DNA of 64,000 bases from G963677085 sp963677085. GTDB lineage: Bacteria > Planctomycetota > Planctomycetia > Pirellulales > Thermoguttaceae. Under the pieces are notes generated by a model, which saw only the letters and a program-made list of their open reading frames with translations, had not been told where the DNA came from and did not search any database. The DNA is taken from the NCBI GenBank assembly GCA_963677085.2, contig CAXXFH010000004.1, positions 4,030,001-4,094,000 of the forward strand. Reading direction: 5' to 3'. Both the position numbers and the translations under genes were made by a program. Below are positions 17,588 through 26,683 of this stretch, one piece after another (position 1 is the first letter of the stretch; every line of letters starts with the position of its first letter).

Positions 17588-18086
17588 CTGGCCTTCGCGC
17601 TTTTGGTTCCCACGCTTCGTCATGCGTGGGAACCCCGCGTAGGCAAGGGGCCGGCAGTGCCATAGATCCTTGCTGTGTTCGATGTCAAACGTCGGGGGGG
17701 GGAGTTCTCGCGCAAAGTGCGGGAGCGAGAAAAAATCTATTCTGCTGATCTCCCGCGGTCTCACCCGCTGGGATAAGTTGCCTTGCCCCGTAAGGGGCCT
17801 TGGGCAATTCTTTTCCGGGCAATTCTGCCTCGATTTTCTAGTTTCTGTAACAGTCACGGTCCTTCGACGCCGATTCTTGTTCCCAGAGCCTCGCAATGAC
17901 ACGTTTTCTCGGTTGACGCTGCGCAGTTGTCAACGCCAAACGCGAGTGACTTCCTCGTAGGCAAGCACCAACGAAAGGCAGCTTGAGGCGGAGGAAGGTG
18001 TCACGGCCGTGTTGGCAACGAAAGACGTTGCTCTTCTCTTTGCGAGGCAGGGGCTACTTTTCTTGTGGTGTCTGAGGGAGTCAAGA
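17588..18086. other. Intergenic region with one palindromic repeat
   Basis: A palindrome GGTTCCCACGC...GCGTGGGAACC (17605-17634) directly follows the isomerase gene and may end its transcript. The remaining 450 bases have no credible gene. The frame of the next gene is open back to 18009, but the better start is at 18087. Confidence 0.6.
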
Positions 18087-19571
18087 ATGACGCGAGCCGT
18101 CGCATGGCCGCGAGGGCGCAGGGCGACGCGCGTACGTACTTCGTTACGGCGCGTAGTTTTTCTGCCGTCGCATCCGGCCTCGCTGAAGGAAATGCTGCTG
18201 CTGGGCGAAGATCTTGCGGCTGGTAGCCGCTACGGTTGTCGCTTCGTGATCGACTTCAACTGTCCTGCTCATTGGCACGAGCAAATTCGTGCGGCAGGTC
18301 ATGAGGTGATCGGCTCTGCCTCGCTTTGTACGGCCAGCTCGAGTCCAGCGGCGCAAACGGCGCCACCGAAGTGTCAGGGTAGCCAGAACGGTTTTTGGAA
18401 GGAATTCGCGCCGCTACGGTCACTTCGGAACGGCTGGTATGCCTCGCCGATTGGTGTGGCGACGCGATACGCACGATATCGGCGAAAATTCCGTCAAGCG
18501 ATCGACCGGGCCGACGCATTGCTCGACAAGGCCCGGCCCGACCTGCTCATCATGCCGAGCGACCGCTTGGTCGGACTGGAGACGGCCTTGGTTGTCCGTG
18601 GGCGAATGCGGGGAATTCCGTCGGTCGTCTTGCCCTGGGCACTCTCCGACATTAAGGCCGTTGCAATGCAGCGCCGCATGAATCCCGACTGGGAATTCAC
18701 CTTCGGCATGAAGCGTTGGGTGAACCGGCGGGTGGCCGAGGAATTCCCGGGGATGGTCATCCCGTGTGAAGACGGCCAGCCCATGCTCTTCCTGTCGGGC
18801 GAAGCCGTGCTGGCAGCGCACCGAGAGGGGATTCTGAATCCGTATCCGCTCGCCGTAGGGGGAGGACTGGCCGACCGTGTTGCCGTCGAGAGCCCTCGTA
18901 CTGGCCAGCAAATCGAAGAATTGGGGGTGGATCCGCAGCGGATCGTTACGACGGGCCGGGTGTCGTCTGATCGAGTCTATCGTGTGCTGCTCGCGCAGGG
19001 TGAATATCGTACGGCGTTTTGCCAGAAGCATCAGCTTGACCCTCGGCGTCCCATCCTGTTGTGTGCAGTACCCCAGTATGGCGAACACCGGCTGACTTCC
19101 TGGCAACGACACTGGGAGGAGATCGAGTGGCTGCTGGGCACGCTCCGTTCGGTTGACAACGCCCAGGTGGTGTTGAGTCTGCATCCCAAGTCGAATCCGG
19201 CCGACTATCAGGCCGTGGCCCAGCGACATGCAGCCATAATTGCCGACGAGCCGATCGAGCGACTGGTGCCGATTTGTCACGCGCTGGTCGGCGGGTTCAC
19301 TTCGACCGCCGTGATGGCTATGGGCTGCGGCAAGCCGGTCGTGGTCTTGGATATCCTCGAACAACGACTTTCGATATTCGACGGTTGCCCAGGCATAGCC
19401 GTCGTCCAACGACGGGAAGAGGCACAGCCGACGCTCAAGCGACTGTTCTCCTGCCCGGCGTATTACGACACACTGGTCGAGGGCCATCGGCAAACGGCCG
19501 ACGACTGGATTCGCCTCGACGGTCGCAGTGCCGAACGTACGCTGGCGTTGTTCGACGACCTCTGTCCCTAG
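18087..19571 (+). CDS. GT-B-fold glycosyltransferase-like / polysaccharide biosynthesis protein
   Basis: The protein has 494 residues. The start is chosen for the GAGGGAG upstream of 18087. The N-terminus is very basic. A first Rossmann-like half (RRVVFLPSHPASLKEMLLLGE; RPDLLIMPSDRLVGLETALVVRGR) is followed by a second half with PRRPILLCAVPQYGEHR, VVLSLHPKSNPADYQ and HALVGGFTSTAVMAMGCGKPVVVLDI. The last stretch resembles the acceptor/nucleotide region of GT-B enzymes such as UDP-GlcNAc 2-epimerase or CDP-glycerol transferases. I infer a role in surface glycan assembly, but the substrate is unknown and no other glycan gene is beside it. Confidence 0.6.
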   Translation: MTRAVAWPRGRRATRVRTSLRRVVFLPSHPASLKEMLLLGEDLAAGSRYGCRFVIDFNCPAHWHEQIRAAGHEVIGSASLCTASSSPAAQTAPPKCQGSQNGFWKEFAPLRSLRNGWYASPIGVATRYARYRRKFRQAIDRADALLDKARPDLLIMPSDRLVGLETALVVRGRMRGIPSVVLPWALSDIKAVAMQRRMNPDWEFTFGMKRWVNRRVAEEFPGMVIPCEDGQPMLFLSGEAVLAAHREGILNPYPLAVGGGLADRVAVESPRTGQQIEELGVDPQRIVTTGRVSSDRVYRVLLAQGEYRTAFCQKHQLDPRRPILLCAVPQYGEHRLTSWQRHWEEIEWLLGTLRSVDNAQVVLSLHPKSNPADYQAVAQRHAAIIADEPIERLVPICHALVGGFTSTAVMAMGCGKPVVVLDILEQRLSIFDGCPGIAVVQRREEAQPTLKRLFSCPAYYDTLVEGHRQTADDWIRLDGRSAERTLALFDDLCP

Positions 19572-19675
19572 CCTGGGGTTCGTCAGACTTGAAGTCACCA
19601 ATTGGGTGCCAATAGCGGGTCGTTTGCCGCTTTCGCAGCAAAGGCTGCCAAGCCGTCTGCGGGCACTCGCAGCAT

Positions 19676-20524
19676 TCAGGACGATGGTTGTCCCTCTTCG
19701 CCCGACGCTTGGTTTCGCTTGTAGTATCGCGCTAGGTTGATTCCGCCGCGGAGTTCTTCTTCGAGCAGGCGAACGCGGCTTTCCAGGCGTTCTACCTTGC
19801 GCTGCAGCGTGGGCAAGATGTAGCGTTGTGTGTCTTCCGGCTTGGGGCGTGGCACGCCGGGATAGCCGAGGTGGCGGTTCAGTGCGGCGAACAGATACAA
19901 CGGGTCCTTGCGGCGATTGGCCAATGCGATGCGGCCCTCTTTCTCGCCAAAGAGGATCGCCTTTTCGGCCTTTCCTTTGTCTTTGCGATACAACTCGCTA
20001 CGAACGTAAATCATGTCGGCGAAGTCGACCAGTCCGATTTGGCGCCGCACGGTAAGGATCCACTCGCGCCAGTTGTCGTCGTAGAGATAGTCGCCGGCCA
20101 TGGCTTGAAGTCCACGTTCGTAGCCCAGCCGGTTGCGGCAGAGCGTTTCGAACTGGAAGAGAAACATGCCTTGCGGCGTAGGGCCTTGCGCCCGATATTC
20201 GGCTTCCTTTTCGAGAATCTCCAGGGAGACGCGGAAATCGAAGCGGCCTTCTTCCTCTTCCGCTTCGGCCACCACGTAGGTTTGGAACGGGGTGAAGTAA
20301 TGGGCCAAATGACCCATGGCCGTGGCGAACCCTCCTTTGAGCTTCAACTCGCTGGCCATGAACTCCAGGGCGTGGGGCAACGACGTCGTGGCCAGGACCT
20401 CGTGACGGATAGCATCGAGCAATTCCTGGGTGGAATAGGCTTCCTTCATCCGTTCACGGAGGGTGCGGAAGAAATAGGCCTGTTCGATATACTCTTCTCG
20501 GGCAAGTTCTGGCATAAGCGGCAT
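19676..20524 (-). CDS. Conserved hypothetical protein with C-terminal coiled coil
   Basis: The protein has about 282 residues. Two ATG codons (20524 and 20515) are possible and neither has a good ribosome binding site. The sequence is soluble, with many charged residues. It has an N-terminal helical part (LAREEYIEQAYFFRTLRERM), a middle with FQTYVVAEAEEEEGRFDFRVSLEILEKEAEY and a C-terminal heptad-like coiled coil (LQRKVERLESRVRLLEEEL). I recognise no enzyme motif. The family looks like a planctomycete hypothetical, but I cannot name it. A terminator-like hairpin lies 100 bases upstream of its start (20621-20652). Confidence 0.75.
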   Translation of the reverse strand: MPLMPELAREEYIEQAYFFRTLRERMKEAYSTQELLDAIRHEVLATTSLPHALEFMASELKLKGGFATAMGHLAHYFTPFQTYVVAEAEEEEGRFDFRVSLEILEKEAEYRAQGPTPQGMFLFQFETLCRNRLGYERGLQAMAGDYLYDDNWREWILTVRRQIGLVDFADMIYVRSELYRKDKGKAEKAILFGEKEGRIALANRRKDPLYLFAALNRHLGYPGVPRPKPEDTQRYILPTLQRKVERLESRVRLLEEELRGGINLARYYKRNQASGEEGQPSS

Positions 20525-20620
20525 ACCGGGGCATTGGACAGGATTTCCCCAGTATGACGCCGAACACACGGTTGGGCAACGGCTGTGGGGGTGGTGGGAG
20601 TTGGGCGTTTGCGCGACACA

Positions 20621-20652
20621 TAAAAAGACCCACCGGACGCAATAGGTGGGCT
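20621..20652 (-). terminator. Second orphan terminator, upstream of the coiled-coil gene
   Basis: On the minus strand a 6-bp CCCACC/GGTGGG stem (20645-20650 with 20629-20634) with a 10-base loop is followed by TCTTTTTA. It stands between the divergent starts at 20524 and 20885. It would therefore end a transcript begun in the 230 bases upstream, or act within the leader of the downstream gene. Confidence 0.6.
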
Positions 20653-20884
20653 TGGGATGTGGTGGCAAGCGTGGATTAGTCTCGGGGGCTTCCGTGTAAC
20701 GTAACAGCCCTCCGGAACTGCTAGTGTGGAGAAAAGATGCGACGGATGCCCTGGCGGCAACGTTTTCTGCCCGGGTGTTGACGCGGCACGCGATCACCGG
20801 TCAAATGGTGGGTTTCATGGCATTGCTTCGGGCATGCCTGTGTAAATGTCACGTCCCTTCCTTCCACAACACTGACTGCTTGCC

Positions 20885-21793
20885 ATGTGTGAATCGCAAC
20901 CTGCCGATCCGTCTGTCGAGACACGTCCGGGCGACAGCCTTGCCGCCGCGATGGCCCGTCACGACATTCACCTGCCGAAGCGGATGGTCGATCGGCTCGA
21001 CGACTACTGTCGTTTGTTGTGGGAGATGAACCAGCACCTGAACCTCACCCGGCATACCGACTACGAACGGTTCGTCAGCCGGGATCTGGTCGACAGCTTG
21101 GCGTTGGCTGAATTCATCGAGAAGGGTGAGAAGATACTCGACGTGGGCACGGGCGGCGGAGTGCCGGGCATCGTGCTGGCGATCGTCCGGCCCGACCTGA
21201 AGGTGATTCTTTGCGAGTCGGTGGCCAAAAAGGCCGCGGCTGTGGGGCAAATCGTCGAGGCCTTGAATCTGAAGGTTCCCGTGGTCCACGGCCGCGCCGA
21301 ACAGTTTTTGGCCGGGCATCCGGTCGATACGCTGGTGATCCGCGCCGTCGCTCGTATCCGAAAGATCCTCGATTGGTTTCGCCCCCGCTGGCAGCGTTTT
21401 GGGCGTATTCTGTTGATCAAGGGTCCTGCCTGGGTGGAAGAACGCAACGAGGTCCGGCACTTCGGATTGATGGACAAACTGGCCCTGCGGCGATTGAAGA
21501 GCTACCCTCTGCCGGGCACCGACTCGGAAAGTGTGGTCCTGCAAATCTGTCCCAAGGATCGACTTGACCCAAAGGACAATACGCGGGTCAAGAAGATCGT
21601 GGCTGCGAAACCGGCCGGAAAGCCGGGCCGTAGACCGGGCGGCAAGCCGGGAGCGAAATCGGGCCGAACGGCGGCCGGGTCGGCCAAGCCATCGTCGCGA
21701 TTCGGAAAGAAGTCGAAGGGCACGGCTCGCCCGGCGAAAAAACGGCCTGCGAAAAAGCGGCCTTCAAAAGGGCACCAAGGGCCGCCGAGCTAG
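20885..21793 (+). CDS. rsmG: 16S rRNA (guanine527-N7)-methyltransferase RsmG with a Lys-rich tail
   Basis: The protein has 302 residues. It methylates G527 of 16S rRNA with S-adenosylmethionine. The N-terminal part has LWEMNQHLNLTRHTDYERFVSRDLVDSL, then the SAM loop ILDVGTGGGVPGI (about 81-93), and HGRAEQFL and VIRAVARI typical of GidB. The family is usually about 210-240 residues. Here about 65 residues follow, almost all Lys, Arg, Pro, Gly, Ala and Ser (KPAGKPGRRPGGKPG; AKKRPAKKRPSK), like a histone-H1 tail. The tail is in frame and probably binds RNA. No ribosome binding site is obvious. Confidence 0.92.
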   Translation: MCESQPADPSVETRPGDSLAAAMARHDIHLPKRMVDRLDDYCRLLWEMNQHLNLTRHTDYERFVSRDLVDSLALAEFIEKGEKILDVGTGGGVPGIVLAIVRPDLKVILCESVAKKAAAVGQIVEALNLKVPVVHGRAEQFLAGHPVDTLVIRAVARIRKILDWFRPRWQRFGRILLIKGPAWVEERNEVRHFGLMDKLALRRLKSYPLPGTDSESVVLQICPKDRLDPKDNTRVKKIVAAKPAGKPGRRPGGKPGAKSGRTAAGSAKPSSRFGKKSKGTARPAKKRPAKKRPSKGHQGPPS

Positions 21794-22184
21794 TGTTTCT
21801 TCCAATTCGAAGAATCGGGGCTCCTGGCACCCGTGTCTGCTGGCATCTTGAGGCCGCTACGCGCGTGCCGTTGGCTCTGCCAGTACGGCGAGGCGAGTGG
21901 CCAACGTCGCATCGGCGTCATCGGAACGAAGACGCTGGTGGAGTTGGTGGCACGCAAGCGATCAGGCCGACTCTTTTTTCGGGGGGGCTCTCTTGCCTCT
22001 CTGGACATTGCTACGTCCGGCGGCAAGGTAGAATTTTCTAGAGAGGGCAGCCTCTCTGGGGGATTTTTTGGGCACTTGCCGCTTTTTTGTCCAAACGTCC
22101 TTGGGTCGTCGTATTTCCCTATACCGCTGGGGGTGCGCTCTTCGTGCCACGCCTGCGGTTGTCTCCTGTCTTGGTGGTTATCCC
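21794..22184. other. Intergenic region with a possible terminator
   Basis: No gene is seen. A perfect 7-bp stem AGAGAGG/CCTCTCT (22040-22046 with 22051-22057) is followed after six purine-rich bases by TTTTTT (22064-22069). This may end the rsmG transcript. Confidence 0.45.
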
Positions 22185-22709
22185 ATGCACGCGTCTGATC
22201 CTGAGAAATTCATGCGGCTGTTTCTGGCCAACGAGCATCGTTTCTTCGGCATGATCTGCGCGCTGGTGCCGAATTTGACCGACGCGGAGGACGTGCTTCA
22301 GGAGACCAGCACTGCCATGTGGCGAAAGTTCGACCAGTTCGAAGAGGGGACCGACTTCGCGGCATGGGGGCTGAAGTTTGCCCGACTGCAATCGCTGAAG
22401 TTCCACGAAAAAACCCGACACAATCCGTTGCGATTTCGCGACGAGTTGCTCGAGCAACTGGCGGATGAAGCATGGCAAGCGGCCGCGGAAAGCGATTTCC
22501 GGCGAGACGCTTTGCAGGAGTGTCTGTGTCGGCTCACGGATCGCAACCGCGAGCTTCTTCGGATGCGCTATGAGGAGAACCAGACGGTACCGGCGATTGC
22601 CGAGCGGATCGGTAAATCGATTCACGCCGTGTACAAGGCGGTCAGTCGTATTCACGATTCGTTGCTGGATTGTGTGCGCCGCAAAATGGCTTCGGGAGGT
22701 GTCGCGTGA
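22185..22709 (+). CDS. ECF RNA polymerase sigma factor, Rhodopirellula/Verrucomicrobium type
   Basis: The protein has 174 residues. The sigma-2 region covers LFLANEHRFFGMICALVPNLTDAEDVLQETSTAMWRKF, and sigma-4 ends with LTDRNRELLRMRYEENQTVPAIAERIGKSIHAVYKAVSRIHDSL, an HTH. The start at 22185 fits the family; the frame is open further upstream without similarity. The stop overlaps the start of the FecR-like gene by four bases (GTGA), so the two are translationally coupled. This indicates a sigma/anti-sigma-like pair heading the cassette that follows. Confidence 0.92.
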   Translation: MHASDPEKFMRLFLANEHRFFGMICALVPNLTDAEDVLQETSTAMWRKFDQFEEGTDFAAWGLKFARLQSLKFHEKTRHNPLRFRDELLEQLADEAWQAAAESDFRRDALQECLCRLTDRNRELLRMRYEENQTVPAIAERIGKSIHAVYKAVSRIHDSLLDCVRRKMASGGVA

Positions 22710-24196
22710 ACGATCGCAGCCAGCTTCCTCCGAAGTTTAGCCCGTGGCTAGCGGCCTTGCGCGACGGCACGATCGAGGAGCACGACTTCGCCCAGCTATC
22801 TGAGTTGCTGGAACAAAATGCGGAAGCCCGGCGGTATTACGTGGAATACATGCAATTGGCGGCCATTCTCGGCAAACGCGCCGCACCGGGGACAGCGATC
22901 GCCGAGACCACGCCCCGGTTTGGGTTTCTTCGGCAGGCCATTGCGACAGGCAAAGCCGTGGCGGGAGAGCCGGCACGGCGCGTCATTGCTCGCGGTGCCG
23001 ACGTGCTCTCGCGCCCGCGGCCGTTGGCCCTGGTGGTCGCGTCGGTGGTGACCGCCTCGCTGGTAATGGTTTTGGCCGTGCTGCACACGCCGCGTTTCGC
23101 GCGTGAGGCTGTCGTTCCCGTTGCGAAGCAGGTAGTAGCCAAGGTGACCGGGAGTCACGAAACCCATTGGGGCCAAGGTGGGTTGCGTCCCGTCCAGGGG
23201 CAAGATTTGGCCCTGGGTGAACAACTGCAATTGCAGTCGGGATTTGTGGAAATCACCTTCGGCCGCGGAACTCGCGTTGTGGTGGAAGGCCCGGCGACCC
23301 TGGCGCTAACGGGCGATAACAGCGCCGTACTCGACCGAGGACGCCTCAGCGCCTTGGTGCCAAAAAGCGCGCGGGGATTCACGGTAACCTCGCCGGTGAC
23401 ACGGCTAACTGACCTGGGGACCGAATTCGGTGTGGTCGTCAACGAGAGAAGCGATACGGAAGTGTACGTTTTCCAAGGGAAAATAGCCGCCGAAGTGCTC
23501 GATCCTCAAGGTCGCATCGTGCAACGCGACGAACTCAGCGCTGGCCACGCTTGTTGCTTCAGTCAGCAGGGCTTGGTGACGCAAATCGACGAAGAAGCGG
23601 AAGCCAAGCTGTGCGGCGCTCGATTCGTGCGGAATCTACCCAAAGCAAAGACGCGGGTGATCGGCGACGTGTACACGAGCGCGGGCGACCGGTACATCGT
23701 GGTTCGGCATCTGCAAGAAGGAAGTCTCGCGTATGTCGACCGGCCCAGTCACCGGTGGAGCGGTATCGAGCCGAATCCGATACCCGCGTTTCTGCAAGAC
23801 GCCGAGTACGTAGCGCCTGCCAACGACCATAAAGGCTGGCCAATGGAAATCTCCGTCACTTTGCTCCGGCCAGCGATCTTGTACGTCCTTTTCGACGATC
23901 GTGTCGAGACGCCTGATTGGCTCAAGCAAGATTTTGTCGACACGGGAGCAGACATTGGAATGAACGAAAGTGCCGAGTTGATCGACGCGGCCGAGCGCAA
24001 CGGGAAGACGAGGTGGACTGGCAATGATCGTGTTTTCTCGATCTTCAAACGGGTAGTCTCGCAGCCGGGCACAATCGTACTAGATCCCGTGGATATGGCG
24101 GGAACGAATATGTATACCGTGGCGGCCGTCGCTTTGGACGAGACGCCATCGGAGAAGGAATTGTCGAAGCCGGAAAAAAGTGCCCAAAAACAGTAG
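22706..24196 (+). CDS. FecR-domain membrane protein, partner of the ECF sigma factor
   Basis: The protein has 496 residues. It starts with GTG at 22706, overlapping the sigma stop, with GGGAGG upstream. A cytoplasmic N-terminus with anti-sigma-like content (LAALRDGTIEEHDFAQLSELL) is followed by one membrane helix (about 107-127) and then a periplasmic FecR domain (VTRLTDLGTEFGVVVNERSDTEVYVFQGKI). The C-terminal 200 residues have no family I recognise. FecR proteins relay an outside signal to their sigma factor. The coupling supports that role; the signal is unknown. Confidence 0.88.
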   Translation: MNDRSQLPPKFSPWLAALRDGTIEEHDFAQLSELLEQNAEARRYYVEYMQLAAILGKRAAPGTAIAETTPRFGFLRQAIATGKAVAGEPARRVIARGADVLSRPRPLALVVASVVTASLVMVLAVLHTPRFAREAVVPVAKQVVAKVTGSHETHWGQGGLRPVQGQDLALGEQLQLQSGFVEITFGRGTRVVVEGPATLALTGDNSAVLDRGRLSALVPKSARGFTVTSPVTRLTDLGTEFGVVVNERSDTEVYVFQGKIAAEVLDPQGRIVQRDELSAGHACCFSQQGLVTQIDEEAEAKLCGARFVRNLPKAKTRVIGDVYTSAGDRYIVVRHLQEGSLAYVDRPSHRWSGIEPNPIPAFLQDAEYVAPANDHKGWPMEISVTLLRPAILYVLFDDRVETPDWLKQDFVDTGADIGMNESAELIDAAERNGKTRWTGNDRVFSIFKRVVSQPGTIVLDPVDMAGTNMYTVAAVALDETPSEKELSKPEKSAQKQ

Positions 24197-24247
24197 CAAG
24201 CGAAGTTCACAAGTGACATCATTTGTTAAGTAGTTAAGGACGGATTC

Positions 24248-25003
24248 ATGAAGAAAAAGTACCCACTTTGGGTTTTGGCTCTGTTGGTATCGCTCGGTGT
24301 TGCGGGCAATGTCGACGCCGGACTGATTATTACCGATGCTTCACTGATCAACGGTTCCTCGAATTGGGCGGTCCACGTGACGGGCGATACGTATCAGCAC
24401 TCGTATAACGATTTGTCATTTGCTTATACGGTGCCGACGTTTGGTGAAGATGTACTCGCGTTTTACGACAGGAATCATGAATGGAACGGCGTCACAACGG
24501 CTGGCCTGCCGAGTTACCTGCTCGGGGGTGATTACGTTCACACGGCCAACAATGCCCGTAGCGATACCACCTTTGAAATGAGCGTCACGCTAGGCCAAAC
24601 GGCCTTTCTGTACATCACGCGAAACGATCAGCACATCACGCCCGAAAAAATCCCCGCGTGGTTCAGCGATGGCGTGGGCTTAGATTTCGTCGAGGTGTTG
24701 GACGGCGAAGGTCAGGCGGTCTTTTTGGGCATCGATGGCGATGCTTACACGTCAAGCACGCACACGGTCGGTCCGGGCGTCAGTATCAACGATCAGGAAA
24801 AGCTTTTCCTGGCCGTCGACACAACGACTGGTAGTTCAGCACTATCGGCGGGCACCTACACGCTGTATGAATCGAACACGGGCAGCAAGAATATGTACGG
24901 TGTGATCGCCGTGGTTGTGCCCGAGCCGTCGACCGTGCTGTTGTTGGCCATGGGACTGTTGACGCTTCCCGCTTTGGGTTGGCGAAGGTTCCGCCGCGTG
25001 TAG
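24248..25003 (+). CDS. PEP-CTERM exported protein 1 of the cassette
   Basis: The protein has 251 residues. A signal peptide (MKKKYPLWVLALLVSLGVAG...DA) leads to a Ser/Thr/Asp-rich beta-type domain and the sorting tail VVPEPST, a hydrophobic stretch and WRRFRRV. AAGGA precedes the ATG. No catalytic motif is seen. It starts 52 bases after the FecR-like gene and is followed by two more proteins with the same tail. Confidence 0.88.
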   Translation: MKKKYPLWVLALLVSLGVAGNVDAGLIITDASLINGSSNWAVHVTGDTYQHSYNDLSFAYTVPTFGEDVLAFYDRNHEWNGVTTAGLPSYLLGGDYVHTANNARSDTTFEMSVTLGQTAFLYITRNDQHITPEKIPAWFSDGVGLDFVEVLDGEGQAVFLGIDGDAYTSSTHTVGPGVSINDQEKLFLAVDTTTGSSALSAGTYTLYESNTGSKNMYGVIAVVVPEPSTVLLLAMGLLTLPALGWRRFRRV

Positions 25004-25084
25004 AACCATCGGGCAAACGATTTGCGGAAGTGCGCGGCGGAAGACGCTGATACCGCAAGAGATACAAAGAAAAGGAAATCCACG

Positions 25085-25777
25085 ATGCAAATTGCCAGAA
25101 GACTCTTCTGCCTCCTGACAGTTGCCCTCGCCGTTTTCGCTTGGTCAACCGCCGCTGAAGCCGAGGTGATTTTCTGCGTCGACATCAACGGCGGTGATGG
25201 GCCGACGCTGGAGGGCTGGACGGCTTTCGATCCTATGGGGCCGACAACGTTTACCGATGCGTTGGGTCCGGGTAATGATGTGACGGTGGCGATTGCACAG
25301 GTCGGCGCCGAACGCGACAGGGACCGTGGTACGACCGTGACCGGCACCTATGCCGATCTGTCCGACATGCTTCGCGACTTTTATGGAACGCGAAACGATG
25401 ATGGGGTTGTCACCTTGTCACTGACCATCGCGGCCGGCGAGTACTACTTCAAGTCGTATCACCACGATGCGGAGAACAATAGCGGGAATGTGCAGGCAGC
25501 CGACATATGGGTCGACGACGGGCCGAAGACCTCGTTCTCGGGCATCAAGAGTGGCGTTTCTCCAGAAACGATCGTCACCTATGAGACGACGTTCGTTCTC
25601 GAAGAAGCCGGGACCGTCGAGATTCACGTGGAAAAAACGGGTACCGGCGAACTCGGCTTCAACGGCTTTGAACTGTCGGCCGTGCCCGAGCCGTCGACGA
25701 CCGTCTTGGGTGCCTTCGGCCTGCTGGCCATGATCGGCTTCGGCTGGCGGCGACGTCGGGCGACAGCGGTACGGTAG
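25085..25777 (+). CDS. PEP-CTERM exported protein 2 of the cassette
   Basis: The protein has 230 residues. The start at 25085 has AAAGGAAA upstream and opens with a signal peptide ending AAEAE. The body, with DLSDMLRDFYGTRND and YYFKSYHHDAENNSG, looks like a beta-sandwich or lectin-like domain. The tail is VPEPSTTVLGAFG with a hydrophobic helix and GWRRRRATAVR. It shows no obvious homology to its two neighbours beyond the sorting signal. Confidence 0.87.
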   Translation: MQIARRLFCLLTVALAVFAWSTAAEAEVIFCVDINGGDGPTLEGWTAFDPMGPTTFTDALGPGNDVTVAIAQVGAERDRDRGTTVTGTYADLSDMLRDFYGTRNDDGVVTLSLTIAAGEYYFKSYHHDAENNSGNVQAADIWVDDGPKTSFSGIKSGVSPETIVTYETTFVLEEAGTVEIHVEKTGTGELGFNGFELSAVPEPSTTVLGAFGLLAMIGFGWRRRRATAVR

Positions 25778-25837
25778 GGGTGCGAGCGAACGGCGGAGAG
25801 CCATAACCCGCGTCAATTGTCAAAAGGGAGTATCGAT

Positions 25838-26566
25838 ATGCTTCGTCTATATTACCGCTTCTTGCCGATTCTGGGAGTTGCGTTGCTGGTGGGCTTCGCA
25901 TCGCCGCGAACAATGAAAGCCGAATTGATTTACGTCGACGCCGAGTACAACGGCAACACGACCAACGCCGCAACGGACAGTGCAACTGATTGGGCACTTA
26001 ATCCGATTGACTACCCCAATGAATCGATCCGCGACGATAATCTTTGGGAGCAACGCACCTCCGGGCCGGGGGCTGCGGCGTATCAATCGGATGCCTGGCA
26101 AGCCTGGGGCAGCGGTGAGGAAACCGTGCCCACGCTCATCACCACGGTCACCGGTCTTGAAGCGAATGCAACCTACGGCGGCTTGCGACTTTACTTCATC
26201 GGAAAGGAAAGTCTTACCGAGGAGTGGTACATCGACGCGAGTGTCGATGGCACCAACTTCACCACGTACCTCGACGGTTCGGCGAACGCCAACCCGGTGA
26301 ACACGTCGAACAACGGCGTCGGCGCTGCCATCACGGCGGGTTCTGGAGATACTCGCTACTACGTTAACCTACCGAATGCGACGACCGACGGCGACGGCAA
26401 CCTCAAGATTTGGATTCGGCAGGGCACCAACCCGGGCGACCACCGAACCGTCTACGACGGCATCGCCTACGAAACGGTAGTGGTGCCCGAGCCGTCGACC
26501 TTTGTGTTGGCGATCTTCGGAATCGTCGGCCTGTTTGGGTTCGCACGATGGCGACGGCGGAAGTGA
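25838..26566 (+). CDS. PEP-CTERM exported protein 3 of the cassette
   Basis: The protein has 242 residues. GGGAG lies 8 bases before the ATG at 25838. The signal peptide is LPILGVALLVGFASPRTMKA. The body contains VTGLEANATYGGLRLYFIGKESLTEEWYIDASVDGTNF, which suggests a beta-sandwich. The tail is VVPEPSTFVLAIFG with a hydrophobic helix and FARWRRRK. The function is unknown. Confidence 0.87.
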   Translation: MLRLYYRFLPILGVALLVGFASPRTMKAELIYVDAEYNGNTTNAATDSATDWALNPIDYPNESIRDDNLWEQRTSGPGAAAYQSDAWQAWGSGEETVPTLITTVTGLEANATYGGLRLYFIGKESLTEEWYIDASVDGTNFTTYLDGSANANPVNTSNNGVGAAITAGSGDTRYYVNLPNATTDGDGNLKIWIRQGTNPGDHRTVYDGIAYETVVVPEPSTFVLAIFGIVGLFGFARWRRRK

Positions 26567-26683
26567 CCGACCGTTTTTCTTTGCGGAGAAGAGACACGAA
26601 AAACAGACAACGTGGCGGTCCACCCGCCTGGGCTTCCTGATTGGCTAGGCAACGGACGAAGAGGCCAAACAAGGGAACGCAAC

